Assembly: GCF_000472965.1 (NCBI RefSeq)
Contig: NZ_AXAU01000026.1
Location: 9,099 to 73,098, forward strand
Direction: 5' to 3'
Length of the DNA stretch: 64,000 bases
Source: Bradyrhizobium murdochi
GTDB lineage: Bacteria > Pseudomonadota > Alphaproteobacteria > Rhizobiales > Xanthobacteraceae
Position 1 is the stretch's first letter. Every line of letters begins with the position of its first letter. The notes under the pieces were generated by a model. The model searched no databases and was not told the origin of the DNA. It saw nothing but the letters and a program-made list of their open reading frames with translations. Positions 47,974 to 56,968 of this stretch are shown here, in pieces. The translations under genes were made by a program, and so were the position numbers.

Positions 47974-48274
47974 GCCATCGGCGCCGCCTGCCGTCTCAGG
48001 GTAAATGGTGCACAACCACCACTCCGGCGATCCGACGCCGTCGCCCCCTGGTTGATCGTTCGCAAATGCAACAATTCTCAACCGGGATGACGCCAAGAGA
48101 GCATCCTTGATCAGGCAATCGACGGCCTTCCGGCGTCGCGTCAGTGATGGCCAGGATGCATGGCGGCTGGTCCGCCAGCCGCGCCGATGCATTCAAGACC
48201 TTAGTCTAAATTGTCGCAGTACCACAGGATTGGGTTTGACTTGCGACCGAGAGACTCGAAAGATCAAGGCGTAA
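47974..48274. other. 301-bp gap between GntP and the ABC cassette
   Basis: Contains the left radC remnant (48008-48043) near its start. The remainder has no credible gene on either strand. Between about 48205 and 48260 lies the probable promoter of the ABC operon, but no confident -35/-10 could be picked. Confidence 0.5.
48008..48043 (+). pseudogene. Left radC remnant (JAMM-motif fragment)
   Basis: GTG CAC AAC CAC CAC TCC GGC... encodes VHNHHSGDPTPS, matching VHNHPSGDPTPS of the intact radC; 33 of 36 bases are identical with 44210-44245. It runs on for three codons to a TGA and has no radC sequence before it. It is the left-hand border of the ABC cassette. Confidence 0.6.
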
Positions 48275-49342
48275 ATGGAGGCGGGTCAGGTCAAGCGGCT
48301 GAAAGGCCGTCCGTACAGTACCGATGACGAGAGGCGCGAGGTGTCCAGGCTTCTCAAGATAGACAGCTTGCAAACCTACTTCTTCTCGGCGGCCGGTGTG
48401 GTCAAGGCCGTCGACGGCATCAGCCTTGATATCAATCAGGGCGAGACGATCGCCATTGTGGGCGAGTCCGGATGCGGCAAGTCCGTCAGCGCGCTCTCGA
48501 TCCTGCGGCTGGTCGCCGATCCGCCAGGCCGCATCATCGGCGGCAGCATTCGCTTCCGGGACAGAGACCTTCTCAAGCTGAGCGAAGAGGAAATCCGGGA
48601 AGTCCGAGGCAAGGACATTGCCATGGTGTTTCAGGAGCCGATGACCTCGCTCAATCCAGTACTGACGATCGGGCGACAGCTCACCGAGACCATGGAGCAG
48701 CACCTCGACATGACCCACGACCAGGCGGTCGCCCGTGCGGTCGAGCTGCTGGGCATGGTGGGGATATCGGATCCGGCGCGTCGACTGAGGCAGTATCCGC
48801 ATCACTTCAGCGGAGGCATGCGCCAACGCGTGATGATCGCTATGGCCTTGTGCTGCGAGCCCAAGCTGATCATCGCCGACGAACCGACAACGGCGCTCGA
48901 CGTGACGGTTCAGGCGCAGATTCTCGAGCTGATGAAAGATCTGACGCAGCGTCTGGGCGTGGCGCTGATCATCATCACCCACAATCTTGGTATCGTCGCG
49001 CGCTATGCGGACAGGGTCAATGTCATGTACGCGGGCAGGATCATCGAGAGCGGAACCGCGCACGAAATCTATCACCATCCCCACCATCCATACACGCTGG
49101 CGCTGCTGCGTTCGGTACCGCGCATGGATCAGCCACGCCGGGCTCGGCTCGATCCGGTGGAGGGACAGCCGCCCGACCTTTCGCGCCTGGGCGCCGGCTG
49201 CTCGTTCCATCCGCGCTGCGGCTTTGCCATTGCGCGCTGCGCGAGTCAGTCACCTCCCTTGGAGCGGATCGATGGCGGCGATCATCTCGCGGCATGCTTT
49301 GAGGCGGACAACGTTGCCAAATCGATGGCGAGGTCGTCATGA
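48275..49342 (+). CDS. Peptide ABC transporter ATPase (DppD/OppD type)
   Basis: A 355-residue ATPase: Walker A GESGCGKS, Q-loop VFQEPMTSLNPVL, signature FSGGMRQRVMIAMALCC, Walker B LIIADEPTTALD, switch ITHNLGIVARYAD, and the C-terminal oligopeptide domain with CSFHPRCGFAIARC (cysteines of the family's Fe-S or Zn site). The start at 48275 is preceded by a weak AAGG; GTG 48341 is an alternative. It overlaps the next gene by four bases. Confidence 0.9.
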   Translation: MEAGQVKRLKGRPYSTDDERREVSRLLKIDSLQTYFFSAAGVVKAVDGISLDINQGETIAIVGESGCGKSVSALSILRLVADPPGRIIGGSIRFRDRDLLKLSEEEIREVRGKDIAMVFQEPMTSLNPVLTIGRQLTETMEQHLDMTHDQAVARAVELLGMVGISDPARRLRQYPHHFSGGMRQRVMIAMALCCEPKLIIADEPTTALDVTVQAQILELMKDLTQRLGVALIIITHNLGIVARYADRVNVMYAGRIIESGTAHEIYHHPHHPYTLALLRSVPRMDQPRRARLDPVEGQPPDLSRLGAGCSFHPRCGFAIARCASQSPPLERIDGGDHLAACFEADNVAKSMARSS

Positions 49343-50436
49343 CCCCCATGGAACCAACCGGAGCGGTACGGCAGAGCGCAGAAGCGGCGGTGCAGGTATC
49401 GACCGTCGTGCCGGACGTTGCGCTCGAGCATAGGCGCCAATCGGAACGGCGCGTCGCCCTGGCACCGGAGTTGGTCACTATTCGCGACCTGAAAATGCAC
49501 TTTCCGGTGATTGAGGGCGCTCTCTTCTCCAAAGAGGTCGCTCGAGTGAAGGCCGTCGACGGAATCAACCTCACCATCCGCAAAGGAGAGACGCTCGGAC
49601 TGGTCGGAGAGTCGGGTTGCGGCAAGACCACCACTGGTCGGTGCATCCTGCGGCTCGAGCACCCGACCGGAGGCGAGATCCTGTTCGACGGCAAGAATCT
49701 GGTCGATCTCGATCAGAAATCGATGCAAGCCCTGCGGCAGAAGATCCAGGTCATCTTCCAGGATCCTTACAGCTCCCTCAATCCGCGCATGAAGATCGGG
49801 GAGATCATCTCTGAGCCGATGAAGGTGCACGGGACCGAGCCGAACAAGGCAGCGCGCGATGCGCGGGTCGCGGAATTGCTCCGCCTGTGCGGCCTGGATC
49901 CCAAGTTTGCCGACCGCTACCCCCACGAGATGAGCGGCGGCCAGCGCCAGCGCGTCGGCATCGCACGCGCCCTATCGGTGCGTCCGGAATTCATCATCTG
50001 CGACGAGGCGATCTCGGCCTTGGATGTATCGATTCAGGCGCAGATCATCAATCTGCTGGAGGATCTGCGGGAGCAGTTCGGACTGACCTATCTGTTCATC
50101 GCGCACGACCTCAGCGTCGTTCGCCACCTGTGTCATCGCGTCGCAGTCATGTATCTCGGCAAGATCGTCGAACTGGCGGATTGCGACGAATTGTACAGCA
50201 ATCCTCTGCATCCCTATACTCAGGCGCTTCTCGCGGCCGTGCCGGTACCGGATCCTGACTTGGAGAGGGCGCGCGCCCATCGGATCGTGAAGGGCGAAGT
50301 GCCGAGTCCGATGAATCCGCCGAAGGGATGCGTGTTTCATCCGCGCTGCCCGCTTGCGGTCGACTGCTGTGCGAAGATTGTCCCGGAGTTCAGGGAACTG
50401 CGGCCCGGCCATTGGGTGGCTTGTTCCGTAATTTGA
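49339..50436 (+). CDS. Peptide ABC transporter ATPase (DppF/OppF type)
   Basis: A 365-residue partner ATPase, with an unusual N-terminal extension of about 45 residues before the domain. Walker A GESGCGKT, VIFQDPYSSLNPRM, MSGGQRQRVGIARAL, Walker B FIICDEAISALD, and the C-terminal CVFHPRCPLAVDCC with MNPPKGC are typical of DppF. Note the Walker B Asp-Glu is followed by AISALD. Overlap (ATGA) with the DppD gene. Confidence 0.9.
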   Translation: MTPMEPTGAVRQSAEAAVQVSTVVPDVALEHRRQSERRVALAPELVTIRDLKMHFPVIEGALFSKEVARVKAVDGINLTIRKGETLGLVGESGCGKTTTGRCILRLEHPTGGEILFDGKNLVDLDQKSMQALRQKIQVIFQDPYSSLNPRMKIGEIISEPMKVHGTEPNKAARDARVAELLRLCGLDPKFADRYPHEMSGGQRQRVGIARALSVRPEFIICDEAISALDVSIQAQIINLLEDLREQFGLTYLFIAHDLSVVRHLCHRVAVMYLGKIVELADCDELYSNPLHPYTQALLAAVPVPDPDLERARAHRIVKGEVPSPMNPPKGCVFHPRCPLAVDCCAKIVPEFRELRPGHWVACSVI

Positions 50437-50526
50437 ATGAAAGCCCCGTAAGAAGGGCGACCGGCCAGGGGCGTAAAGCCCGGCCCAAAAAAGCCAGGAG
50501 GAGTGTGTTCCAGAGGGAGAAAGATC

Positions 50527-52140
50527 ATGAACCTTGCGAAATATCTCAGAGCCGTGCCGATCATGGCGGTCAGCGCGGCCGTTGCCATCGGCTTCGCCGG
50601 AGCTCCGGGTCAGGCTGCGCCCAAGACAGGCGGGATCCTGAACTTTGTGGTGCCCGACGAGCCGCCGAGCTGGGACGGTCACCGCGAGACGACGTTCGCG
50701 CTGATCCATCCCTTTGCACCGTTTTATAGCCTGCTCATTAAGGTCAATCCGGAAAATCCGTCCTCACCGACGGACTTCGTGTGCGACCTGTGCACGGAAA
50801 TGCCAACTCCGACCGACGGGGGCAGGACCTACACGTTCAAGATCAAGCAGGGCGTGAAATTCCACGACGGAACGCCGTTGACGGCGCAGGACGTGGTCGC
50901 ATCATACAAAAAGATCATCTTCCCACCGGAGGGAACGACCAGCGCGCGCGTAGCCTATTTCGTCATGGTCGACAGCGTGAGCGCGCCGGACGACCACACG
51001 GTCGTATTCAAACTCAAGTATCCATCGGGCGCCTTCATCCCGGCGCTGGCGACGCCTTACAACTTCATCTACTCGAAGGCAAAGCTCGACCAGGACATCC
51101 GCTGGTACGAGAAGAATGTCATGGGGTCAGGGCCCTTCAAGTTCGCGGGAAGAGAGGCAGGCGCCTCCGTGCGCGGCGAGCGCAACAAGGACTACCACGT
51201 TCCCGGGCAGCCCTACCTCGACGGCTTCGAAGCGATCTTCTCCAACAAGCAGGCGGTGCAGGTGCAAGCGATCCGCGGCGACCGGGCCGCAATCCAATTC
51301 CGCGGCTTCCCGCCGAAGAGCACCGAGGACCTCGTCAACGCGCTCGGAAAGGACATCACGGTTCAGGAGAGTGACTGGAACTGTGTGCTGCTGTTTACCC
51401 CCAACCACAAGAAGAAGCCGTTCGACGATGTCCGCGTTCGCCGCGCGCTGACGCTGGCGGTCGATCGCTGGGGCGGATCGCAGAGTCTTTCGCGCATCGC
51501 CATCGTCAAGGCGGTCGGTGGTGTTGTGTTCCCGGGTCACCCGCTGGCGGCGACGAAGGCGGAGCTCGAACAGATTCCGGGCTTCTGGCCGGATATCAAC
51601 AAGTCGCGTGCCGAGGCCAAGCGGCTGTTGCAGGAGGCCGGAGTCCCGGGCCTGAAGTTCGAGTTGTCCAACCGCGCCGTCGACCAGCCCTATACGATCG
51701 TGGGCACGTGGCTGATCGACCAGTGGCGGCAGATCGGGGTGACGGTCGAGCAAAAGATGGAGCCGACCGGTCCATTCTACGCGCGGCTCAGGTCGGCTGA
51801 TTTCGACGTGACGGTGGACTTCAACTGCCAGTCGGTGATCAACCCGCTGCTCGACATCGGCAAGTTCCTGTCGGAGGACATCGGCAACGAAAGCTACGGC
51901 GCCTACATCGATCGCGACCTCGACAAGATGTTCGAGGCGATGAACCGCACGTCCGACGAAGCCGAGCAGCGCAAGCTGATGCGGCAGTTCGAGAAGCGTG
52001 TGCTCGATGAGCAGGGGCATTCGTTCGTCACGCTGTGGTGGAACCGGATCATCCCGCACCGGTCCTACGTGAAGGGCTGGAAGATCAGTCCGAGCCACTA
52101 CCTCAATCAGGACCTCGCCAACGTATGGCTCGACAAGTAA
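50527..52140 (+). CDS. Peptide ABC transporter substrate-binding protein (SBP family 5)
   Basis: A 537-residue periplasmic protein starting at ATG 50527 with a signal peptide ending near GQAAPKTGG. Family-5 motifs include LNFVVPDEPPSWDGHRE, FKIKQGVKFHDGTPLTAQD and the ARSP-like MGSGPFKF. It binds the transported peptide, opine or sugar-like ligand, which is not inferable. A hairpin-rich gap follows before the permeases. Confidence 0.9.
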   Translation: MNLAKYLRAVPIMAVSAAVAIGFAGAPGQAAPKTGGILNFVVPDEPPSWDGHRETTFALIHPFAPFYSLLIKVNPENPSSPTDFVCDLCTEMPTPTDGGRTYTFKIKQGVKFHDGTPLTAQDVVASYKKIIFPPEGTTSARVAYFVMVDSVSAPDDHTVVFKLKYPSGAFIPALATPYNFIYSKAKLDQDIRWYEKNVMGSGPFKFAGREAGASVRGERNKDYHVPGQPYLDGFEAIFSNKQAVQVQAIRGDRAAIQFRGFPPKSTEDLVNALGKDITVQESDWNCVLLFTPNHKKKPFDDVRVRRALTLAVDRWGGSQSLSRIAIVKAVGGVVFPGHPLAATKAELEQIPGFWPDINKSRAEAKRLLQEAGVPGLKFELSNRAVDQPYTIVGTWLIDQWRQIGVTVEQKMEPTGPFYARLRSADFDVTVDFNCQSVINPLLDIGKFLSEDIGNESYGAYIDRDLDKMFEAMNRTSDEAEQRKLMRQFEKRVLDEQGHSFVTLWWNRIIPHRSYVKGWKISPSHYLNQDLANVWLDK

Positions 52141-52152
52141 GCGCCCGACGGC

Positions 52153-52202
52153 GGTCGTTTCCGCGCCCCCTGCCATAGCAAGGCAGTAAACGGGAAACGG
52201 CC
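52153..52202 (+). other. Stem-loop between SBP and permease genes
   Basis: GGTCGTTTCC (52153-52162) pairs with GGAAACGGCC (52193-52202) with one wobble; CTGCC (52170-52174) and GGCAG (52182-52186) form an inner hairpin. There is no T-tract. Such a stem often stabilises abundant SBP mRNA relative to the permease mRNA. Confidence 0.55.
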
Positions 52203-52235
52203 GCGGGGGCGGGCAAGAGTGGTGCAGGAACGATC

Positions 52236-53207
52236 ATGTACCAGTACGTCCTAAAGCGACTCCTGTTGATGATCCCGACGCTGCTCGGCGCCGCGCTGCT
52301 TGTCTTCCTGCTGCTGCGGCTGGTGCCGGGGGACGTCTGTGTGCTGCGCATGACAGGCGGAGCCGGATACGTCGATCCCAAGGCGATCGCTCTCTGCCGC
52401 GCCGAGCTCGGTCTTGATCGTTCCTACGCCGTGCAGTTCCTGACCTTCATCTGGGACTTCGTCCGGTTCGACTTCGGCAAGTCGATGTGGACCGGACGTC
52501 CGATCACGGAAGAGGTCGGGCTCCGCTTCGAACTCTCGCTACAGATCGCGATCATGGCGACGATCACCGCCATCATGCTCGCGATCCCGCTCGGAACGAT
52601 CTCCGCGGTCAAGCAGAACACCTGGATCGATTACGTGGTGCGCGGCTTCAGCATCGCCGGAATCGCAATGCCCTCGTTCTGGCTCGGCGTGCTGATCATC
52701 CTCGGCCTGCTGATCACCACGAAGTCGGTGTTCGGAAGCCCGTGGATGCCGCCGATCAAGTACGTGCCGATCTGGGTCGACCCCCTTTACAACCTGAGCA
52801 TGACCATCTTCCCGGCGCTCGCCACCGGCTACCGCTATTCCGCCGTTGCGACGCGCATGACGCGTTCGGCGCTGCTCGAAGTGCTGCGCGAGGATTATGT
52901 CCGCACGGCGCGCGCCAAGGGACTTGTCCAGAAGCTCATCATCCGGCGGCACGCGCTCGGAAACGCGCTGCTGCCCGTGGTCACCATCATCGGCATTGAA
53001 TTCGCGTTCCTGATGGGCGGCCTGGTGGTCACCGAGCAGGTGTTCAACCTCAACGGGCTCGGCAAGCTGTTTGTCGCGTCCGTGACCAATCAAGACTACA
53101 CGATGACCCAGGCGCTGGTCATGCTGGTGGTGACGATATTCGTCCTCACCAACTTTGTGGTGGACATCATCTACGCGTGGCTCGACCCGCGGATCCGGTA
53201 CAAATGA
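52236..53207 (+). CDS. Peptide ABC transporter permease (DppB type)
   Basis: A 323-residue permease with six helices and the family start MYQYVLKRLLLMIPTLLGAA. The coupling motif VLREDYVRTARAKGL, followed by a region with RHALGNALLPVVTIIG and GGLVVTEQVFNLNGLGKLF, is typical of DppB/OppB. It heads the inner-membrane pair with the next gene. Confidence 0.93.
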   Translation: MYQYVLKRLLLMIPTLLGAALLVFLLLRLVPGDVCVLRMTGGAGYVDPKAIALCRAELGLDRSYAVQFLTFIWDFVRFDFGKSMWTGRPITEEVGLRFELSLQIAIMATITAIMLAIPLGTISAVKQNTWIDYVVRGFSIAGIAMPSFWLGVLIILGLLITTKSVFGSPWMPPIKYVPIWVDPLYNLSMTIFPALATGYRYSAVATRMTRSALLEVLREDYVRTARAKGLVQKLIIRRHALGNALLPVVTIIGIEFAFLMGGLVVTEQVFNLNGLGKLFVASVTNQDYTMTQALVMLVVTIFVLTNFVVDIIYAWLDPRIRYK

Positions 53208-53229
53208 TCGCTGGAATCAGAGGTTCTGC

Positions 53230-54132
53230 ATGACTGTCGCGACCGACCTCGACACCAGAGTCGAACTGACGGAAGAGCGCAAGCGGCGAAGCAGGCTTGC
53301 GGCCATCGGCCGGTTCGCACGCCGAAACCCGCTCGGCGCCGCCGGCGCCGTAGTCATTATCGTCATGGTGGTGGTTGCGGCGCTTGCAGATTTCATCGCC
53401 CCGTACAACCCGGTTGCCAACGCCTTCGACCGTATGCACGAGCCGCCGAGTTTCGAGAACTGGCTCGGCACGGATCAATACGGACGCGACGTGTTCTCGC
53501 GCATCGTCTATGGGTCGCGTACCGCCCTGCTCGTTGGATTTGCGTCGTCATTCGTCGGCGCCACCTTCGGTCTCGTGCTCGGTGTCGCGAGCGCCTATTT
53601 CGGCGGCAAGATCGATCTGATCTTCCAGCGCATCCTCGACGTCTTCATGGCGTTCCCGCTGATCATCCTGGCGCTCGCCGTCATCGCAATCTTCGGGACG
53701 GGGGCGCAGAACGTGATCATCGCCATCACCATCCCGTTCATTCCGCGCTGCGCCCGCGTCGTGCGTTCAAGCGCGCTGGCGATCCGCGAGCTCCCCTATA
53801 TCGACGCCGCCCGCGCCAACGGCTTCAGCCACAGCCGCATCATTCTGCGGCACATGATTCCGAATGTAATGGCGCCGTTTCTCATCATGATCACTGCCTT
53901 CGTGGGTCAGGCAATCTTGCTCGAAGCATCGCTTTCCTATCTCGGTCTCGGAGTGCAGGAGCCGACGCCGGCATGGGGCCTGATGCTTCAGGGGGGCGCC
54001 GAGGAATACGCCGAGAGCGCCCCCTGGATAGCCATCTTCCCGGGCATCGCCATCAGTCTCGCGGTGTTCGGTTTCAGCCTGTTCGGCGATGCGCTACGCG
54101 ACGAGTTCGATCCCAGGCTGCGATCCCTGTAA
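53230..54132 (+). CDS. Peptide ABC transporter permease (DppC type)
   Basis: A 300-residue permease starting at ATG 53230; the frame is open upstream over the end of the DppB gene. N-terminal cytoplasmic tail, then helices with LGTDQYGRDVFSRIVYGSR and the coupling-loop LPYIDAARANGFSHSRIILR typical of DppC. It closes the operon. The five genes D-F-A-B-C form a complete importer. Confidence 0.93.
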   Translation: MTVATDLDTRVELTEERKRRSRLAAIGRFARRNPLGAAGAVVIIVMVVVAALADFIAPYNPVANAFDRMHEPPSFENWLGTDQYGRDVFSRIVYGSRTALLVGFASSFVGATFGLVLGVASAYFGGKIDLIFQRILDVFMAFPLIILALAVIAIFGTGAQNVIIAITIPFIPRCARVVRSSALAIRELPYIDAARANGFSHSRIILRHMIPNVMAPFLIMITAFVGQAILLEASLSYLGLGVQEPTPAWGLMLQGGAEEYAESAPWIAIFPGIAISLAVFGFSLFGDALRDEFDPRLRSL

Positions 54133-54370
54133 ACAGCAGCCAGCACGCCTGCGGGCCACAGAGCGCACGTTCTTCGTAGGCTGCCGCAAGGTCACGAGCC
54201 CCCGCGGGACGCACGATTATCCTTCCTGGCGTACGGCTCGGCGACAATGCTTCGAGCCTGCCTGCATTTACCATTTATTAACTCTCCGCTTCGCGCTTTG
54301 GCGAACGCGTGAGAGAGTGGTTCATCGGATGAGAGGGGGTAGCTCATTCTCGATTGAGAGGGGATCGACG

Positions 54371-54538
54371 ATGAATCAGCTAGCAGAGCGGATGAGAGGC
54401 GCGGCTCTTTCGATGAGCCCGGAGCACCTGGTCGACAAATTTCTGGACTGGCTCGAGGAACTGAGGGGCGCGCTGGCGCTTGCGGAAATCGACAGATTGG
54501 CCCGTAGCGAGCTGCGAACCAGGATGCTGTACGATTGA
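54371..54538 (+). CDS. Hypothetical small protein
   Basis: A 55-residue frame (MNQLAERMRGAALSMSPEHL...) preceded by a GAGAGGGG ribosome-like site and followed by an intrinsic terminator. It is amphipathic and helical, acidic at the end (LALAEIDRLARSELRTRMLY). No family recognised; not a transposase or regulator by inspection. It sits between the ABC operon and the right radC remnant. Confidence 0.5.
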   Translation: MNQLAERMRGAALSMSPEHLVDKFLDWLEELRGALALAEIDRLARSELRTRMLYD

Positions 54539-54576
54539 TCCGGCGACCATAGCGCGATGGAACGGCCAAAGCACAC

Positions 54577-54608
54577 AAAGGGCCGCCTCAAATGGGGCGG
54601 CCCTTTGC
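54577..54608 (+). terminator. Intrinsic terminator after the 55-residue gene
   Basis: AAAGGGCCGCC (54577-54587) is inverted as GGCGGCCCTTT (54596-54606) around an eight-base loop. The T-tract is short, but the AAA/TTT-ended GC stem is typical of a two-way terminator. Confidence 0.75.
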
Positions 54609-54676
54609 TCGTGCGGATCCGTCGCGCCGGAGGCGCTGTTTATGCGAAGCGCCTTGTCGCGCGACATACGATACCT

Positions 54677-54766
54677 ATCGCTGCCCCACTCGGCATCTCC
54701 GTGCACGACCACATCATCGTCGGCGGGAACAGTCACGCAAGTTTGAGGGGACGGAAGCTCATCTAA
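54677..54766 (+). pseudogene. Right radC remnant (C-terminal fragment)
   Basis: Encodes IAAPLGISVHDHIIVGGNSH then ASLRGRKLI and a stop, matching the last 29 residues of the intact radC (44282-44371). Over the 90 aligned bases I counted about 68 identities, with a 27-base core (TCCGTGCACGACCACATCAT onward) unchanged. The frame is open further left to 54557 but has no radC similarity there, apart from a possible GCCGGAGGCGCTG match near 54626. A diverged pseudo-copy. Confidence 0.7.
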
Positions 54767-54818
54767 TGCTGTTTAGCTGAGGACGGCACGCGACTGCATA
54801 TTGGGTCAGCCCGCCGCC

Positions 54819-55751
54819 ATGATGGAGCCTCGGATGCGGACGACACGCCGAACGTTCCTGCAGGCCTCCTTGGCAACGGCTGCGGCTGCGCACTTGCCGG
54901 GCGCGCTGCATGCCCAGCAAGGCCAGCCCGCACGCCGCCCTATTCCCTCGAGCCGCGAGGAGATGCCGATCGTCGGACTGGGTACCTGGATCACCTTCAA
55001 CGTCGGCAACGATCCGGGGCTCAGGGACGAATGCGCTGGTGTCATGGCCGCCTTCTTCGAGGCTGGCGGCCGCATGATCGATTCCTCCCCCATGTATGGG
55101 TCGTCGCAGCCGGTGGTCGGCTACGGCCTTCGAAAACTCGGACGGCCGCCTGCGCTATTCTCGGCCGAAAAGGTCTGGACGTCCTCGGCGACGGCAGGCC
55201 CGGCCCAGATCGAGCAATCGCGTCGCTTCTGGGGCGTGCCGAAGTTCGATCTCGTTCAGGTTCATAATCTCCTCGCCTGGAAGGCGCATCTGCAGACGCT
55301 CCTCCAGATGAAAGCCGCCGGTACCGTGCGTTACGTTGGAATCACCACGTCCGAAGGCCGCCGTCATGATCTTGTCGAACAGATCATGCGAAACGAGCCG
55401 ATCGATTTCGTGCAGTTCTCCTACAATGTCGTGGATCGCGACGCCGAGGCACGACTGCTGCCGCTGGCGGCAGAGCGCGGGATTGCGGTGATTGTGAACC
55501 GGCCGTTCCGGCAGGGCGAGCTGACCAACCGCCTCAAGAATAAGCCGCTGCCAGAGTGGGCGGCCGAACTCGGGGTGTCGAGCTGGGCGCAGCTCATGCT
55601 GAAGTTCATCCTGTCTCACCCGGCCGTCACCGTCGCAATTCCGGCGACCACGCGCGTCGACCACGTGCGGGAAAACCTCTCGGCCGCCGCCGGACCGATG
55701 CCGGACCTCGCCACGCGGCAGCGCATCTCGGCCCACGTGCAGGCCCTTTGA
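54819..55751 (+). CDS. Tat-exported aldo/keto reductase
   Basis: A 310-residue protein from ATG 54819 with a Tat signal (MRTTRRTFLQASLATAAAAH, then LHAQQGQ). An aldo/keto reductase fold follows with an intact tetrad: D88 (MIDSSPMYG), Y93, K118 (SAEKVW) and H149 (DLVQVHN). Export of a NADPH-type reductase is unusual, so the cofactor may be preloaded before Tat transport. It is co-directional and coupled (TGATG) with the DUF6064 gene. Confidence 0.85.
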   Translation: MMEPRMRTTRRTFLQASLATAAAAHLPGALHAQQGQPARRPIPSSREEMPIVGLGTWITFNVGNDPGLRDECAGVMAAFFEAGGRMIDSSPMYGSSQPVVGYGLRKLGRPPALFSAEKVWTSSATAGPAQIEQSRRFWGVPKFDLVQVHNLLAWKAHLQTLLQMKAAGTVRYVGITTSEGRRHDLVEQIMRNEPIDFVQFSYNVVDRDAEARLLPLAAERGIAVIVNRPFRQGELTNRLKNKPLPEWAAELGVSSWAQLMLKFILSHPAVTVAIPATTRVDHVRENLSAAAGPMPDLATRQRISAHVQAL

Positions 55752-56434
55752 TGTCGGAGTGGTGGACCTATCGCGCGGAGGATTTCCTGCTGTTTTCGCC
55801 GCGCGTCTACTGGCGCATGCTCGAAACGTACAATGCGGCGCTCTGGCCTCTGCACGTCGTGACGCTTGCCGCCGGCCTGCTCATCATCCTGCTGATCGCG
55901 TGGCGACCGCGAGTCTTTGCACGTTGGATCGCACTCATCCTGGCAACCCTCTGGATCTTCGTCGGGTGGTCCTTCCTGTGGAATCGCTACGCGGCCATCA
56001 ATTGGGCTGCCGTCTATGTTGCGCCGGCTTTCGCCGTTGAAGGTGGGCTGCTCCTCATCTTATTTTTGCGCGATGGCCTTGCGTTCGACCGCCGCGGGCC
56101 AGTCGCGTGGACAGGATATCTCCTCCTTGCCTTCGGGATTGCCGGACAACCGTTGCTCGCGCCGTTGCAGGGACGCGGCTGGGCCTCGTCCGAAGTCTTT
56201 GGCATCGCGCCTGATCCGACAGCGATCGCGACGCTCGGCGTTCTGCTCCTCGCCCGCGGCGGGCTTGTGCCATGGCTGCTGCCGATCCCCGTGCTCTGGT
56301 GCCTGCTGAGCGGCATAACGCTGCGGACGATGGGAGAGGCACAAGCCTGGGCTCTTTATGCAGCCGTGGCGCTCGCCGCTGTGGCCTGGATCTGGACGAT
56401 CATCCGCCAGCGCGGGTCGCTTCCGGCCGCGTGA
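55751..56434 (+). CDS. DUF6064-family membrane protein
   Basis: A 227-residue hydrophobic protein (MSEWWTYRAEDFLLFSPRVY start) with about seven membrane segments, of the DUF6064 type. Start ATG 55751 overlaps the reductase stop, so translation is coupled. Function is unknown; it may be a membrane anchor or electron donor for the exported reductase, which is inference. Confidence 0.7.
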   Translation: MSEWWTYRAEDFLLFSPRVYWRMLETYNAALWPLHVVTLAAGLLIILLIAWRPRVFARWIALILATLWIFVGWSFLWNRYAAINWAAVYVAPAFAVEGGLLLILFLRDGLAFDRRGPVAWTGYLLLAFGIAGQPLLAPLQGRGWASSEVFGIAPDPTAIATLGVLLLARGGLVPWLLPIPVLWCLLSGITLRTMGEAQAWALYAAVALAAVAWIWTIIRQRGSLPAA

Positions 56435-56445
56435 ATGCACATGCG

Positions 56446-56943
56446 TCAGACGATCTGGGAAACATGATAGGCGATGCCGCCCTCGACCAAATATCCCGAC
56501 CCGACGCAGACGATGTCGTTCATCCAGGCATATTGTTCCGCCCCGGTTTCGAACAGGGGGTTGGTGCGGAAGTAATAGCGCGAAGGGTCAACCTGATATC
56601 GTTTCGCGGGATCAGCCATTTCTGAACGCAATTCGGGCGGCGTGATCCAGCGGCCGCCATAGGTCATGTGCACCAGCGCGCCGTCATGCGTCCGGAGCGT
56701 CAGGCGGACGTCGAGCGACATCGCGCCATCGCTGCGGAACAACGCCCAATCGCCGCCACCGGGCACCACCTCGCCGCGCAGCTTTGGGCCTTCGAAGGTG
56801 CCGCCGGCCGCACCGAACAGGATGCGGCGGCCGAGCGGACCATCGCCGATGTTCAGTTTCGGATTGAGATCGACGACGATGTCGAACAATGGCGCCGTCC
56901 TGATCGCGGCGACCGGTTTGACGCGTGGATCTACTGTCATCAT
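56446..56943 (-). CDS. DUF3237 domain-containing protein
   Basis: A 165-residue protein from ATG 56943 or 56940. The DUF3237 pattern is seen in NIGDGPLGRRILFGAAGGTF, LRGEVVPGGGDWALFRSDGA, LTLRTHDGALVHMTYGGR and AEQYAWMNDIVCVGSG. A small beta-barrel of unknown activity, often linked to catabolic genes. It is 25 bp after the SnoaL-like gene and probably in the same transcript. Confidence 0.8.
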   Translation of the reverse strand: MMTVDPRVKPVAAIRTAPLFDIVVDLNPKLNIGDGPLGRRILFGAAGGTFEGPKLRGEVVPGGGDWALFRSDGAMSLDVRLTLRTHDGALVHMTYGGRWITPPELRSEMADPAKRYQVDPSRYYFRTNPLFETGAEQYAWMNDIVCVGSGYLVEGGIAYHVSQIV

Positions 56944-56968
56944 CTGGGTCCTGGTTGGCGGGAGGAAG

